The position numbers and the translations under genes were made by a program. The notes beneath the pieces are model-generated. The model saw nothing but the letters and a program-made list of their open reading frames with translations. It did no database searches and was not told the origin of the DNA. A stretch of DNA of 61,995 bases from Actinomycetes bacterium. GTDB lineage: Bacteria; Actinomycetota; Acidimicrobiia; Acidimicrobiales; RAAP-2. Of this stretch, positions 7,061-14,955 are shown piece after piece. Within the stretch, counting starts at the first letter, position 1. Each line of letters begins with the position of its first letter. The stretch spans positions 1 through 61,995 of the forward strand of contig JAKAUQ010000017.1 in the NCBI GenBank assembly GCA_021827705.1, read 5' to 3'.

Positions 7061-7999
7061 ATGTCTGAACGCTCCCGAAGCCTCCCGCGCCGCTCCTGCC
7101 TGTCCACGCCCGGCTCCTCGGAGCGGTTCTTGGCCAAGGCTCCCTCGGTGCGCGCCGACATGACCTTCCTCGACCTGGAGGACTCGGTGGCACCCGCCGA
7201 GAAGGTCGCCGCCCGGGCCCGGGTGGCGCAGGCCGTGCGCTCCTTGGCCTGGGACGACCGGGTGCTGTGCGTGCGGGTGAATGCCTGGGACACGCCGTGG
7301 ACCTACGGCGACGTCATTGAGGTGGTCGGGGGAGCCGGTCCGCGCCTCGACGAGGTCATGCTGCCCAAGGTCCAGTCGGCCGCCGAGGTGGTGGCGCTCG
7401 ACCTGCTGCTCACCCAGGTGGAGAAGAACGCGGGCCTCGAGCCGGGCCATATCGGGATTGAGGCGCAGATCGAGACAGCCCGCGGCCTGATCAACGTCGA
7501 TGAGATCTGTGCGGCGTCGCCCCGGCTCGAGACGATCATCTTTGGTCCGGCCGACTTCGCCGCCTCCATCGAGATGCCGGTGCTCACCGGTGGCGTGGCC
7601 ATCGACGAGTACCCGGGGGACCACTTCCACTACGTGTTCTCGCGGATCTTGATGGCCGGTCGCGCCAACGGTCTCCAGGTGATCGACGGGCCGTTCCTCA
7701 AGGTGCGCGAGCTCGACGAGCTGCGCACGTTCGCCCAGCGCACGCGCGTCCTGGGCTACGACGGGAAGTGGGCACTCACCCCCGACCAGGCTGCGGTGCT
7801 CAACGAGGTCTACTCGCCCACCCAGGAGCAGTTCGACCGGGCCTGGGACATCCTGGAGGCCTACCGGGTGGCCACCGAGGAGCACCGCACGGGTGCGGTG
7901 ATGTTCGGTGACGAGATGATCGACGAGGCCAGCCGCAAGATGGCACTGAAGTTCGTCGCCCGCGGCGAGCGCGCCGGGCGGCAGCGCTCGACAACCTGA
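7061..7999 (+). CDS. HpcH/HpaI aldolase / citrate lyase beta-like CoA ester lyase
   Basis: A 312-residue TIM-barrel enzyme. 'RSCLSTPGSSERFLAKA' (11-27) and 'DMTFLDLEDSVAPAEK' (33-48) are the CitE/Mcl opening motifs; 'EAQIETARGLINVDEI' carries the metal-binding Glu and 'FGPADFAAS' the second acidic site. Relatives cleave malyl-CoA, beta-methylmalyl-CoA or citramalyl-CoA to acyl-CoA plus glyoxylate or pyruvate. The length (312) and the C-terminal extension after residue 250 are closer to L-malyl-CoA/beta-methylmalyl-CoA lyases than to the 290-residue CitE subunit, and no citrate lyase alpha or gamma gene is near. The exact substrate is inference. Confidence 0.8.
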   Translation: MSERSRSLPRRSCLSTPGSSERFLAKAPSVRADMTFLDLEDSVAPAEKVAARARVAQAVRSLAWDDRVLCVRVNAWDTPWTYGDVIEVVGGAGPRLDEVMLPKVQSAAEVVALDLLLTQVEKNAGLEPGHIGIEAQIETARGLINVDEICAASPRLETIIFGPADFAASIEMPVLTGGVAIDEYPGDHFHYVFSRILMAGRANGLQVIDGPFLKVRELDELRTFAQRTRVLGYDGKWALTPDQAAVLNEVYSPTQEQFDRAWDILEAYRVATEEHRTGAVMFGDEMIDEASRKMALKFVARGERAGRQRSTT

Positions 8000-8003
8000 G
8001 GAC

Positions 8004-8028
8004 CTTATTAGGAGGGTCTTCTACTAAG
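8004..8028. promoter_or_regulatory. Imperfect palindrome upstream of the Ni/Co permease
   Basis: CTTATTAGGAG runs into CTTCTACTAAG as an inverted repeat (9 of 11 arm positions match), centred near 8016. It sits immediately upstream of the TAGCCT -10 box (8034-8039), over the expected -35 position, which is where a repressor would act. A nickel- or cobalt-responsive regulator is the natural guess. Confidence 0.5.
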
Positions 8029-8033
8029 GGCGC

Positions 8034-8039
8034 TAGCCT
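8034..8039 (+). promoter_or_regulatory. -10 element TAGCCT, leaderless start of NiCoT gene
   Basis: TAGCCT, then GTCGGC, then GTG 8046. Confidence 0.55.
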
Positions 8040-8045
8040 GTCGGC

Positions 8046-9242
8046 GTGACGACCACGGGGACCCTGTCGCGACGGGCTCGGGTTCGCGGGGCGCTGGCGC
8101 CAGCGGAGTGGCGACGGGTCGGGGCCATGAGCGGCGTCGTGGTGCTGCTGCACGCGCTGGGCTGGACTCTGCTGGTGATTGCCGCCTCGCGCCACTACGG
8201 GGCTGGGTCACCTCAGACCCTGGGTCTGGGCACGGGCGTGCTGGCCTACACCCTGGGCCTGCGCCACGCCTTCGACGCCGACCACATCGCGGCCATCGAC
8301 AACACGACGCGGAAGTTCATGAGCGAGGGCCGCCGCCCCATGTCGGTGGGCTTCTTCTTCTCCCTGGGCCACTCCAGCGTGGTCCTGGCTCTCACGGTCC
8401 TGCTGGGCCTGGGTGCGCGAGCGCTGGGTGCCCAGGTGCGCAACACGTCCTCACCCCTGCACCACTACGGCGGGCTGTTCGGCACAATCGTCTCGGGCGC
8501 CTTCTTGTACCTCATCGCCATCTTGAACATCATCGTGCTGGTCGGCATCATCAGGCTCTTCTCGCAGATGCGCCAGGGACGCTTCGACGACTCCGAGCTC
8601 GACAAGCACCTCAATGCACGGGGCTTCATGATGCGGTTCTTCGGGTCGCTGGCCCGCTCGGTGGACCAGCCCTGGAAGATGTACCCCATTGGCGTGCTCT
8701 TCGGCCTGGGCTTCGACACCGCCACCGAGATCGCGTTCCTGGTGCTCGCGGGCACGACGGTGGCGGCGGGGCTCCCGTTCTGGGCGATCCTGAGCCTGCC
8801 GCTGCTGTTCGCGGCGGGGATGAGCCTGCTCGACACGATCGACGGGTCCTTCATGAACTTCGCCTACGGGTGGGCCTTCTCGCGCCCGGTGCGCAAGGTG
8901 TACTACAACATCACGATCACGAGCCTCAGCGTGATGGTCGCGCTTTACGTGGGCACCATCGAGTTGGCCCAGGTTGTGGCCAGTGAGCTGGGGCTCCACG
9001 GCGGGCTGTGGAGCGCGGTTCGCGCGTTCAACATCAACACGGCCGGGTTCGTGATCGTCGGGATGTTCGTGCTGGTGTGGGCCGTGGCGTTGGCCCTGTG
9101 GCGCTGGGGACGGGTCGAGGAGCGCTGGGAGCGCGCGGCCATGCGCGCCCAGCGGGCCCGCGGCGAGCGCATCGACCGGCACTCGGCCGGCCTCACGCTG
9201 GGAGCCGTGCACCGGCCCTTCACCATCGACGACGAGAGCTGA
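8046..9242 (+). CDS. HoxN/NixA (NiCoT) family nickel/cobalt permease
   Basis: A 398-residue membrane protein with about eight membrane helices. The NiCoT signature 'RHAFDADHIAAIDNTTRK' (about 75-92) has the metal-selecting H-x4-D-H motif; 'FSLGHSSVV', 'LFGLGFDTATEIAFL' and 'LLDTIDGSFM' are the other three family motifs. It takes up Ni(II) or Co(II) with high affinity. Cobalt would serve the cobalamin enzymes encoded later in the window (metH, methylmalonyl-CoA mutase, adenosyltransferase); no urease or hydrogenase gene is visible here. A palindrome overlapping the likely -35 region suggests metal-dependent repression. The basic C-terminal tail after about residue 350 is cytoplasmic. Confidence 0.9.
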   Translation: MTTTGTLSRRARVRGALAPAEWRRVGAMSGVVVLLHALGWTLLVIAASRHYGAGSPQTLGLGTGVLAYTLGLRHAFDADHIAAIDNTTRKFMSEGRRPMSVGFFFSLGHSSVVLALTVLLGLGARALGAQVRNTSSPLHHYGGLFGTIVSGAFLYLIAILNIIVLVGIIRLFSQMRQGRFDDSELDKHLNARGFMMRFFGSLARSVDQPWKMYPIGVLFGLGFDTATEIAFLVLAGTTVAAGLPFWAILSLPLLFAAGMSLLDTIDGSFMNFAYGWAFSRPVRKVYYNITITSLSVMVALYVGTIELAQVVASELGLHGGLWSAVRAFNINTAGFVIVGMFVLVWAVALALWRWGRVEERWERAAMRAQRARGERIDRHSAGLTLGAVHRPFTIDDES

Positions 9243-9255
9243 GCGGCCCGCAGCG

Positions 9256-10521
9256 CTAGCCGAAGAGCTGGACGGGGTTCGATCGGGCGGTGCGACCCAG
9301 CAGGGGCGTGGCTAGCACCGTCAGCGCGATCAGCGCGGCCATGGCACCGAAGGCGCCGCCAAGGCGATGGACCTGGGCCCCCATGAGCAGGCTGACCACC
9401 AGGGGGCCGAGGGCCTGGCCACCGGTGGCGCCCACGCCCCACACCAGCGCATTGCCCGTTGCCGAGGACGATCGGGGAACGTAGTCACTGACCAGGGAGA
9501 GCAGCAGGGGGAACCCGCTGAAAGTGAAGAGCCCGAACACGAAGAGGCTGACCGTGGCCACCACGCCGTGCCCGGAGGTGGTGAGGAACCACGCGATGCC
9601 ACCGGCCGAGCCGAGGCTGTCGAGGGCGAGCACCGCCCGCTTGTCGAAGCGGTCGGCCAGCAGGCCGAAGAGCAGCTGTCCGACGATGCCCCCCGCGTAC
9701 ATGATGGTCACGATCACGCCCAGCATCGTCGAGATGCCCGCGTGGCGGCTTGACGTGAGGTAGACGGGGATCCACGAGACGACGCCGATGAAGGCGAGGG
9801 ACCGTACCAGCGATATTGCCATGAGCGACACGACGCTGCGCGTCAGCAGCGAGCGCAGGGGGACGCTCGGGGTCGCGTGCGCCCGCCCGCGCCCCGAGCC
9901 ATCCGCGCCGCCGGTGGCCAGCCCCGCCGCGATGGCCACCGCCGCCAGCAGGGCCACGGAGCCGGCCACCAGCGCGGTGTCGGCCTTGGAGAGCCCGAGG
10001 CCCGCGATGACGAAGAAGAGAGCGGGATACAGCGCGCGGCCCAGGCTGCCGAAGGCGCCGTTGACGCCGAGCGCCTTGCCGCGCGCCCCGTCGGAGAAGG
10101 CGAGCTGGACGATCGACCCGCCCAGCGGGTGGTAGACGGAGCTGCCCACGCCCGCGACCACCGCTGCCGCGATCGCCAATGCGGTGCTGGCGGCGCCCCA
10201 CGCCGTGAGGGCGGCGTCGAAGCCGAAGAGGCTGACGCCGAGGGTGGCGATGCCCAGGGCGATGAGAGGACCGCGCCGCCCGACTCGGTCGGCCAGTAGA
10301 CCGACCAGGACACCGACGCCGGCCGAGCAGAGGTAGAAGACGGTGAGCATCGCCGTGACCGTGGCTGTCGAGTCGTGGTGACCCACGATGAGCAGGTCCG
10401 ACACGACCGGGATGAAGAAGACGATGCCGTCGTTCATGAAGTGCGCGAACGACGTCACTGCGAGCAGGCGACCCGGGCGCACGATCACCGGAGCGTCCGC
10501 GGGCTCGGGCAACGCGCTCAC
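9256..10521 (-). CDS. Major facilitator superfamily (MFS) transporter
   Basis: A 421-residue protein with twelve predicted membrane segments. 'LLVGLLADRVGRRGPLIALG' style loop 2-3 (G-x3-D-R-x-G-R-R) near residue 75 and a second loop 'LLFGLLADRFDKRAVL' near residue 285 mark the two MFS halves. The opening 'SFAHFMNDGIVFFIPVV' resembles the fosmidomycin-resistance (Fsr) subgroup, so efflux of small anionic or phosphonate compounds is possible, but the substrate is unknown. It starts with GTG 31 bp downstream of the acyl-CoA dehydrogenase stop on the same strand and is probably co-transcribed with it. Confidence 0.8.
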   Translation of the reverse strand: MSALPEPADAPVIVRPGRLLAVTSFAHFMNDGIVFFIPVVSDLLIVGHHDSTATVTAMLTVFYLCSAGVGVLVGLLADRVGRRGPLIALGIATLGVSLFGFDAALTAWGAASTALAIAAAVVAGVGSSVYHPLGGSIVQLAFSDGARGKALGVNGAFGSLGRALYPALFFVIAGLGLSKADTALVAGSVALLAAVAIAAGLATGGADGSGRGRAHATPSVPLRSLLTRSVVSLMAISLVRSLAFIGVVSWIPVYLTSSRHAGISTMLGVIVTIMYAGGIVGQLLFGLLADRFDKRAVLALDSLGSAGGIAWFLTTSGHGVVATVSLFVFGLFTFSGFPLLLSLVSDYVPRSSSATGNALVWGVGATGGQALGPLVVSLLMGAQVHRLGGAFGAMAALIALTVLATPLLGRTARSNPVQLFG

Positions 10522-10552
10522 GGGCGCGTCGCCGCGCTGCGCGTCTCCCGGG

Positions 10553-12127
10553 TCACTTGGTCAGCCCCCGGCTGATGACCTTGAGGCACAGCGTCTCGTC
10601 GGCGCCCTCGAAGATGGACAGCACCCGCGCGTCCACGAAGTAGCGGCTGACCGGGAACTCCTCGGCGTAGCCCATGCCGCCGTGGATCTGCATGGCCTCG
10701 CGGGTGACCCACTCGGCGGCCCGGCACACGTAGGCCTTGGCCATCGAGGCCTCCATCGAGCCTTCACCAGTGGTCATGCGTCGCGCGACGGACAGGGCGA
10801 ACTGCCGCGAGCACTGGATGATCGCCGCCATCGTGCCGAGCTTGACGCGCGTCAGCTCGTAGTCGATGATCGGCGTGCCAAAGACCGAGCGCTGGCGCGC
10901 GTAGGCCAGGGCCGCCTCGTAGGCCGCCTGCATCACGCCGAGGGCCCGGGCCGCCGTCTGGATCCGCCCGTTCTCGAAGCCGGCCATCTGGTAGTAGAAG
11001 CCCTGGCCCAGCCCGCCCTCACCGCCCACGACGTGGGAGTCGGGGACGAACCAGTCGGTGATGGCCACCTCGTAGGAATGCATCCCGCGGTACCCCAAGG
11101 TGTCGATCGGGCGACCCTCCAGGCGCCCCCCGGTGCCGGGCTGCTCCAGGACGAAGCCGCGCCCGTCGGCGGGCTCCTTGTCGAGGAGGAAGAGGGTGAG
11201 GCCGCGGTGGGCGCGAGACCGGTCGGGGTCGGTGCGCGCCAGCACCACCAGGACCGTGGCCCGCGCGGCGAAGGTGCACCACGTCTTGACGCCATTCAGC
11301 ACCCACCCGCCGGGTGCCCGGGTGGCCGCGGTGGTGAGGTGCGCGACGTCGCTGCCGTAGTCGGGCTCGGTGACCGCGATGGCCGCCAGGACTTCGGCCG
11401 ACGCGAGTCGCGGGAGCCAGTGGGCCTTTTGCTCCTCGGTCCCCCCGGCGAGCAGGGCGCGGGTCAGGATCTCGGGCCGCGTGATCAGGGAGCCACCGAT
11501 GCCCAAGGACGCGCGCGAGAGCTCCTCGGTGGCCACGACCATGGCCACGTACTCGTGCTCGTCGCCCGTCGCGTCGCCGCCGTAGCGCTCGGGGACGGAG
11601 AGTCCGAAGCCGCCCAGATCGCGCAGCCCGGAGATCACGCTCTCGGGGATGTCGCCGTTGGTGCGGTGGACGTGCTCGGCGTGCGGTCGCACCTGCTCGT
11701 CGGCGAAGCGTCGAAACACGTCTTGGACCAGAGCGAAGTCCTCGTCGAGGTGTCGCAGGTCGGGAGCCTCGGCCAGCGATGCCAGCACCGCCGGGTCGCG
11801 CTGTTCGGCCACGAAGTCCTGGAGGGGCGCGAACCACCCCTCGGCCACGCCCCAGCGGGCCTCTCGTCCCAGCACGCGTTGGTGGAGGTCGGCCAGGGCC
11901 AGGCCGGCGAATGCGCTCACCAGCGCGCGTTCGGTGTCCCCGAGCTCGGCGAAGGCGAGGCTCGCGCGCGCGGTGGCCAGGGCGCTCGCAGCGTGGGCCA
12001 CGTCGTAGGCGAGGCTCTGGTCGGCGTCGGGCCCACCGCTCGCGCGCAGCGCGCCTACGCCACTGGCGACGACGCTGTCGGCGTGGTCGAGCAGGCGGGG
12101 CAGGTCCAGGGGGAGTCCGGGCGTCAT
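10553..12127 (-). CDS. Acyl-CoA dehydrogenase with N-terminal extension
   Basis: A 524-residue flavoprotein; ordinary family members have about 385. Residues about 130-520 form the complete acyl-CoA dehydrogenase fold: 'VTEPDYGSDVA' in the middle beta domain, 'GVKTWCTFAA', 'QRSVFGTPIIDYELTRVKL' FAD-contact helix, 'MQIHGGMGYAEEFPVSRYF' and 'SIFEGADET', whose Glu is at the position of the catalytic base of medium-chain enzymes. Residues 1-130 are Ala/Leu-rich helices I do not recognise and resemble a degenerate second helical domain. The reaction is alpha,beta-dehydrogenation of an acyl-CoA with electrons passed to ETF. TAGTTT lies 6 nt before the ATG. Confidence 0.85.
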   Translation of the reverse strand: MTPGLPLDLPRLLDHADSVVASGVGALRASGGPDADQSLAYDVAHAASALATARASLAFAELGDTERALVSAFAGLALADLHQRVLGREARWGVAEGWFAPLQDFVAEQRDPAVLASLAEAPDLRHLDEDFALVQDVFRRFADEQVRPHAEHVHRTNGDIPESVISGLRDLGGFGLSVPERYGGDATGDEHEYVAMVVATEELSRASLGIGGSLITRPEILTRALLAGGTEEQKAHWLPRLASAEVLAAIAVTEPDYGSDVAHLTTAATRAPGGWVLNGVKTWCTFAARATVLVVLARTDPDRSRAHRGLTLFLLDKEPADGRGFVLEQPGTGGRLEGRPIDTLGYRGMHSYEVAITDWFVPDSHVVGGEGGLGQGFYYQMAGFENGRIQTAARALGVMQAAYEAALAYARQRSVFGTPIIDYELTRVKLGTMAAIIQCSRQFALSVARRMTTGEGSMEASMAKAYVCRAAEWVTREAMQIHGGMGYAEEFPVSRYFVDARVLSIFEGADETLCLKVISRGLTK

Positions 12128-12133
12128 GGTGGA

Positions 12134-12139
12134 AAACTA
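12134..12139 (-). promoter_or_regulatory. -10 element TAGTTT, leaderless start of acyl-CoA dehydrogenase
   Basis: TAGTTT (minus strand), then 6 nt, then ATG 12127. It is back to back with the TAGGCT box of the divergent gene at 12180. Confidence 0.5.
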
Positions 12140-12167
12140 GCCGACGGGGGGACCGCGACCGCCTGGA

Positions 12168-12173
12168 TAGGCT
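12168..12173 (+). promoter_or_regulatory. -10 element TAGGCT, leaderless start of 12180
   Basis: TAGGCT, then GACGGC, then GTG 12180. Confidence 0.55.
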
Positions 12174-12179
12174 GACGGC

Positions 12180-12608
12180 GTGCAGGTGACCATGCTTCTG
12201 GCGGACTCGGCGCAGGTGGCCGACGGCAAGCTCTACATCCTCGGTGGCGGCTGGTCGGTCACCGGTCCCGAGCCAGTGCCCTCGGCGGTGGTCATCAAGG
12301 TCTCGGTCGACGTTCCCGAGTTCCACGTCGCACACCACTGGGAGCTCTTCCTCGAAGACGCGGACGGGCAGCCCGTGCGCTTCGAGACGCCCGAGGGAGT
12401 CCAGCCCATTGAGGTCCGGGGTGACTTCAATGCCGCTGAGCCCATCGGCGTCCCGGTCGGGACGCCCGTCGACGTACCCATCGCGGTCAACTTCGGGCCC
12501 ATTCCGCTCGCGCCAGCGGCCCGCTACTCGTGGCGACTGGTGATCGACGGTGAGTCTCTGCCCGGGGCGATCTCGTCGTTCACGACGCGTCCGCTCCCCG
12601 CGGAGTGA
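12180..12608 (+). CDS. Conserved small protein, DUF6941-like
   Basis: A 142-residue beta-rich protein beginning 'MQVTMLLADSAQVADGKLYILGG'-like (first 20 residues shown in part), which matches the opening of an uncharacterised actinobacterial family, as far as I recall DUF6941, where a 'LLAD-A-V-DGKL-hhG' pattern is conserved. The body alternates beta strands ('ELFLEDADGQPVRFE', 'YSWRLVIDGE') without catalytic residues, compatible with an immunoglobulin-like or other small binding fold. No signal peptide or membrane helix is visible, so it should be cytoplasmic. It is transcribed away from the acyl-CoA dehydrogenase; its function is unknown. Confidence 0.6.
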   Translation: MQVTMLLADSAQVADGKLYILGGGWSVTGPEPVPSAVVIKVSVDVPEFHVAHHWELFLEDADGQPVRFETPEGVQPIEVRGDFNAAEPIGVPVGTPVDVPIAVNFGPIPLAPAARYSWRLVIDGESLPGAISSFTTRPLPAE

Positions 12609-12630
12609 CGCCGTCGGGCACAATGGATCG

Positions 12631-13143
12631 ATGACGATCTACGAGAGGCCCTTCGGGCGCTATTTGGAGGACTTCGTCCCCGGGGACGTGTACCGCCACT
12701 GGCCGGGAAAGACCATCACGGAGGCCGACGACCACCTGTTCTGCATGATCACGATGAACCACCACCCGCTGCATACCAACGCGTGGTTCGCCGAGCACGA
12801 GAGCGTGCAGGGCCGCAACGTCGTGGTGGGCAACCTGGTGTACTCGCTGGTGCTCGGCATGAGCGTGCCTGACGTGTCCGGTGCCGCCATCGCCAACTTG
12901 GAGGTCGAGCAGCTGGTCCACCGGTACCCGACCTTTCACGGCGACACGATCTACGCCGAGACCCGCGTGCTGGAGGCGACCCCCTCGTCCTCCAAGCCGG
13001 ATCGGGGCGTGGTGCGCGTGGAGACCAAGGGGTTCAACCAAGACGGGCGCGAGGTGTGCTACTTCCGGCGGCGCGTGATGGTCTGGCGGCGCGATGCCGC
13101 CCCCGCGCGCCAGCGCCCCTACGGTGACGACGCCTGGACCTGA
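12631..13143 (+). CDS. MaoC-like dehydratase (hotdog fold)
   Basis: A 170-residue single hotdog domain. 'TEADDHLFCMITMNHHPLHTN' spans the active site: the Asp (about 31) and His (about 45) correspond to the D-x4-N-x4-H hydratase motif of MaoC/(R)-hydratases, and 'NLEVEQLVHRYPTFHGDTIYAET' is the second conserved strand pair. Members hydrate enoyl-CoA or mesaconyl-CoA-type substrates; the pattern with N-H-H-P-L-H is the one I associate with mesaconyl-CoA hydratase-like proteins. With the CoA lyase at 7061 and the mutase at 40870 it could belong to methylated C4-C5 acyl-CoA metabolism, which is inference. The ATG follows CACAAT by 6 nt; its 3' end overlaps mutY. Confidence 0.75.
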   Translation: MTIYERPFGRYLEDFVPGDVYRHWPGKTITEADDHLFCMITMNHHPLHTNAWFAEHESVQGRNVVVGNLVYSLVLGMSVPDVSGAAIANLEVEQLVHRYPTFHGDTIYAETRVLEATPSSSKPDRGVVRVETKGFNQDGREVCYFRRRVMVWRRDAAPARQRPYGDDAWT

Positions 13144-13996
13144 GGTCGCCGCGCTGCGCGGCGCGCTGCGCGCGGCGCGGGGCTCCCTGGCTCGCGACTT
13201 GCCCTGGGTCGGGTGTCGGGATCCGTGGTCGGTCCTGGTGGCCGAGGTGATGCTCCAGCAGACCTCGACCGGGCGCGTGGTCCAGCACTGGGAGCCCTTC
13301 TTGCGGCGCTTCGCCACGCCGGCAGCCTGCGCCGCGGCGCCCCAGTCCGAGGTGGTTGCGCAGTGGGTGGGACTGGGATTCAACCGGAGGGCCCAGTCGC
13401 TGCACCGCGCCGCCATGGTCATCGAGCAGCGCCACGGCGGGTGCGTCCCCTCGACGGTCGACGAGCTCGTGGCACTGCCGGGGCTCGGGCCCTACAGCGC
13501 CCGGGCGGTGGCCAGCTTCGCGTTCGGCCGGGCCGTCGGGGTCGTGGACACCAACGCGGGCCGCGTGCTGGCACGAGCGGTGGCCAATGCTCGTCTGGCG
13601 CCCCCGGCGGCCCAGGCGCTGGCTGACCGCCTCGTCGCCGGCGTCGCCAGCGCCCCCGTCAACCAGTCGCTGCTCGATCTCGGGGCGCAGTTCTGCCGTG
13701 CCCGACCGCGCTGCGAAGACTGCCCGGCGCGGTCGGCGTGCCGTTGGCGCCGCGCGGGCGGACCGGACCCCGCCCGCAACAGCGCCGGCGTGACGCAGGC
13801 TCAGGCACCCTTTCGCGGATCGGGTCGCGAGATGCGCGGAGCGCTGGTGCGCGCGCTGCGGGAGGGCCCCCGGAGCCGGCGTGCCCTGCGGGCCCAGGTC
13901 GGGGCACGCGACGGGCGGTTCGAGGCGGCGCTGGCGGCCCTCGCGCGCGAGGGCCTCATCGAGGTCCAGCGCCACCAGATCCGTTTACGGGCCTAG
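13094..13996 (+). CDS. mutY: A/G-specific adenine glycosylase, MutY family
   Basis: A 300-residue HhH-GPD glycosylase that removes adenine mispaired with 8-oxoguanine. The catalytic Glu is in 'AEVMLQQTSTG' (E51), the helix-hairpin-helix in 'LPGLGPYSARAVASF' (128-142), and the catalytic Asp in 'VVDTNAGRVLAR' (D152). The [4Fe-4S] ligands are C201, C207, C210 and C216; the first spacing is five residues, where E. coli MutY has six. The C-terminal NUDIX-like 8-oxoG recognition domain is replaced by about 80 residues that look like a winged helix ('REMRGALVRALREGP... AALAREGLIEV'), so lesion selectivity may differ. It overlaps the MaoC gene by 50 bp; GTG 13124 is an alternative start with a 20-bp overlap. 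Confidence 0.85.
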   Translation: MPPPRASAPTVTTPGPEVAALRGALRAARGSLARDLPWVGCRDPWSVLVAEVMLQQTSTGRVVQHWEPFLRRFATPAACAAAPQSEVVAQWVGLGFNRRAQSLHRAAMVIEQRHGGCVPSTVDELVALPGLGPYSARAVASFAFGRAVGVVDTNAGRVLARAVANARLAPPAAQALADRLVAGVASAPVNQSLLDLGAQFCRARPRCEDCPARSACRWRRAGGPDPARNSAGVTQAQAPFRGSGREMRGALVRALREGPRSRRALRAQVGARDGRFEAALAALAREGLIEVQRHQIRLRA

Positions 13997-14001
13997 GGCG
14001 A

Positions 14002-14007
14002 TAGGGT
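14002..14007 (+). promoter_or_regulatory. -10 element TAGGGT, leaderless start of flavin reductase gene
   Basis: TAGGGT, then 7 nt, then GTG 14015. Confidence 0.5.
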
Positions 14008-14014
14008 CGCGTCC

Positions 14015-14488
14015 GTGTCCGAGGACCTCGCGAGCTACAAGGCCGTGGTCGGCCGCTTCGCGACGGGCGTGGTGGTGGTAAGCGCGATGGCCGACCAGAC
14101 ACCTGTCGGCTTCACCTGTCAGACCTTCGGGTCGCTGTCCCTGGAGCCCCGGCTCGTGTCGTTCTCGGCCGCCGTGGACTCGACCACGTGGCCCCGCATT
14201 CGGGCACGCGGCGTCGTGGGCATCTCGGTGCTGGCCGATGACCAGGAGGATCTGGCACGACGCTTCGCGCAGCGGGGGGTCGACCGGTTCGCCGGGGTGC
14301 GTTGGCACCCGGGGCCGGAGGGGTCGCCCCTGCTGGACGGGGTCATCGCTCACCTCGAGGGCATGGTGGCGAGCGTCCAGCCGCTCGGTGACCACGAGAT
14401 CGCCGTGGTGGCCGTCCACCACGCCTGGGCCGGTGAGGGTCGTCCGCTGGTGTACCTGGGTGGGCGCTACGGAGGCTTCATCGGCTAG
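14015..14488 (+). CDS. Flavin reductase-like (FMN-binding split barrel) protein
   Basis: A 157-residue flavin-reductase domain: 'VVGRFATGVVVVSA' (11-24) is the family's first strand, 'GFTCQTFGSLSLEPRLVSFS' (32-51) the flavin-phosphate region, and 'VYLGGRYGGF' the C-terminal strand. Such proteins use NAD(P)H to reduce free FMN or FAD, often for a two-component monooxygenase, or are flavin-bound reductases themselves. No monooxygenase partner gene adjoins, so the physiological acceptor is unknown. Its GTG start is set by a TAGGGT box. Confidence 0.85.
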   Translation: MSEDLASYKAVVGRFATGVVVVSAMADQTPVGFTCQTFGSLSLEPRLVSFSAAVDSTTWPRIRARGVVGISVLADDQEDLARRFAQRGVDRFAGVRWHPGPEGSPLLDGVIAHLEGMVASVQPLGDHEIAVVAVHHAWAGEGRPLVYLGGRYGGFIG

Positions 14489-14514
14489 CCGGGGCTCGCT
14501 ACGCTCGGAGGCGA

Positions 14515-14955
14515 GTGGAGGACGCGGTGGCCAAGGCGATTGTTGCACTCGTGGTGATCTTCGTGGTGAGCGACGCCTTGTTCATTGTGCGATTCCGATC
14601 ACGTCGCGGGCGGACGCAATGGGATCGGGCCGCGCGCCACGTGCATCCCCCGAGCGACACGGGACCGGTGCGCAGCGTGCACGTCACCAGCGGGGTCCAG
14701 CCCGAGGAGCACACACCGCCCTCGCCGCCCCGGCTGCACGTGGACCCCACCCACGTCTTCGGCGAGCCGGAGCCCGCCCCGTCACCCGCGGCCCCCCATA
14801 CGCGCGACGTCCAGCGGGCACTCAACCTGGCGGGGAGACGCTCACACCGGGCGCGCTGGCCCCGGCACCACCCCCGGCGGCGTCGCCGGATCACCATCGT
14901 GACGGTCGTCGCGGCTCTCGTGGTCATCGCGACCCTCATCATCACCGGCCACTGA
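14515..14955 (+). CDS. Small protein with hydrophobic segments at both ends
   Basis: A 146-residue protein I do not recognise. Residues 5-25 ('AIVALVVIFVVSDALFIV') and 126-145 ('TIVTVVAALVVIATLIITG') are strong membrane helices; the middle is Pro/His/Arg-rich and probably disordered. With both helices inserted, the middle would lie on one side of the membrane. GTG 14515 is preceded by GGAGGCGA, a usable ribosome site, and by TACGCT 9 nt upstream. Its 3' 114 bp overlap the convergent oligopeptidase B gene, whose own last 35 residues are low-complexity, so one of the two C-termini may be dispensable. Confidence 0.5.
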   Translation: MEDAVAKAIVALVVIFVVSDALFIVRFRSRRGRTQWDRAARHVHPPSDTGPVRSVHVTSGVQPEEHTPPSPPRLHVDPTHVFGEPEPAPSPAAPHTRDVQRALNLAGRRSHRARWPRHHPRRRRRITIVTVVAALVVIATLIITGH

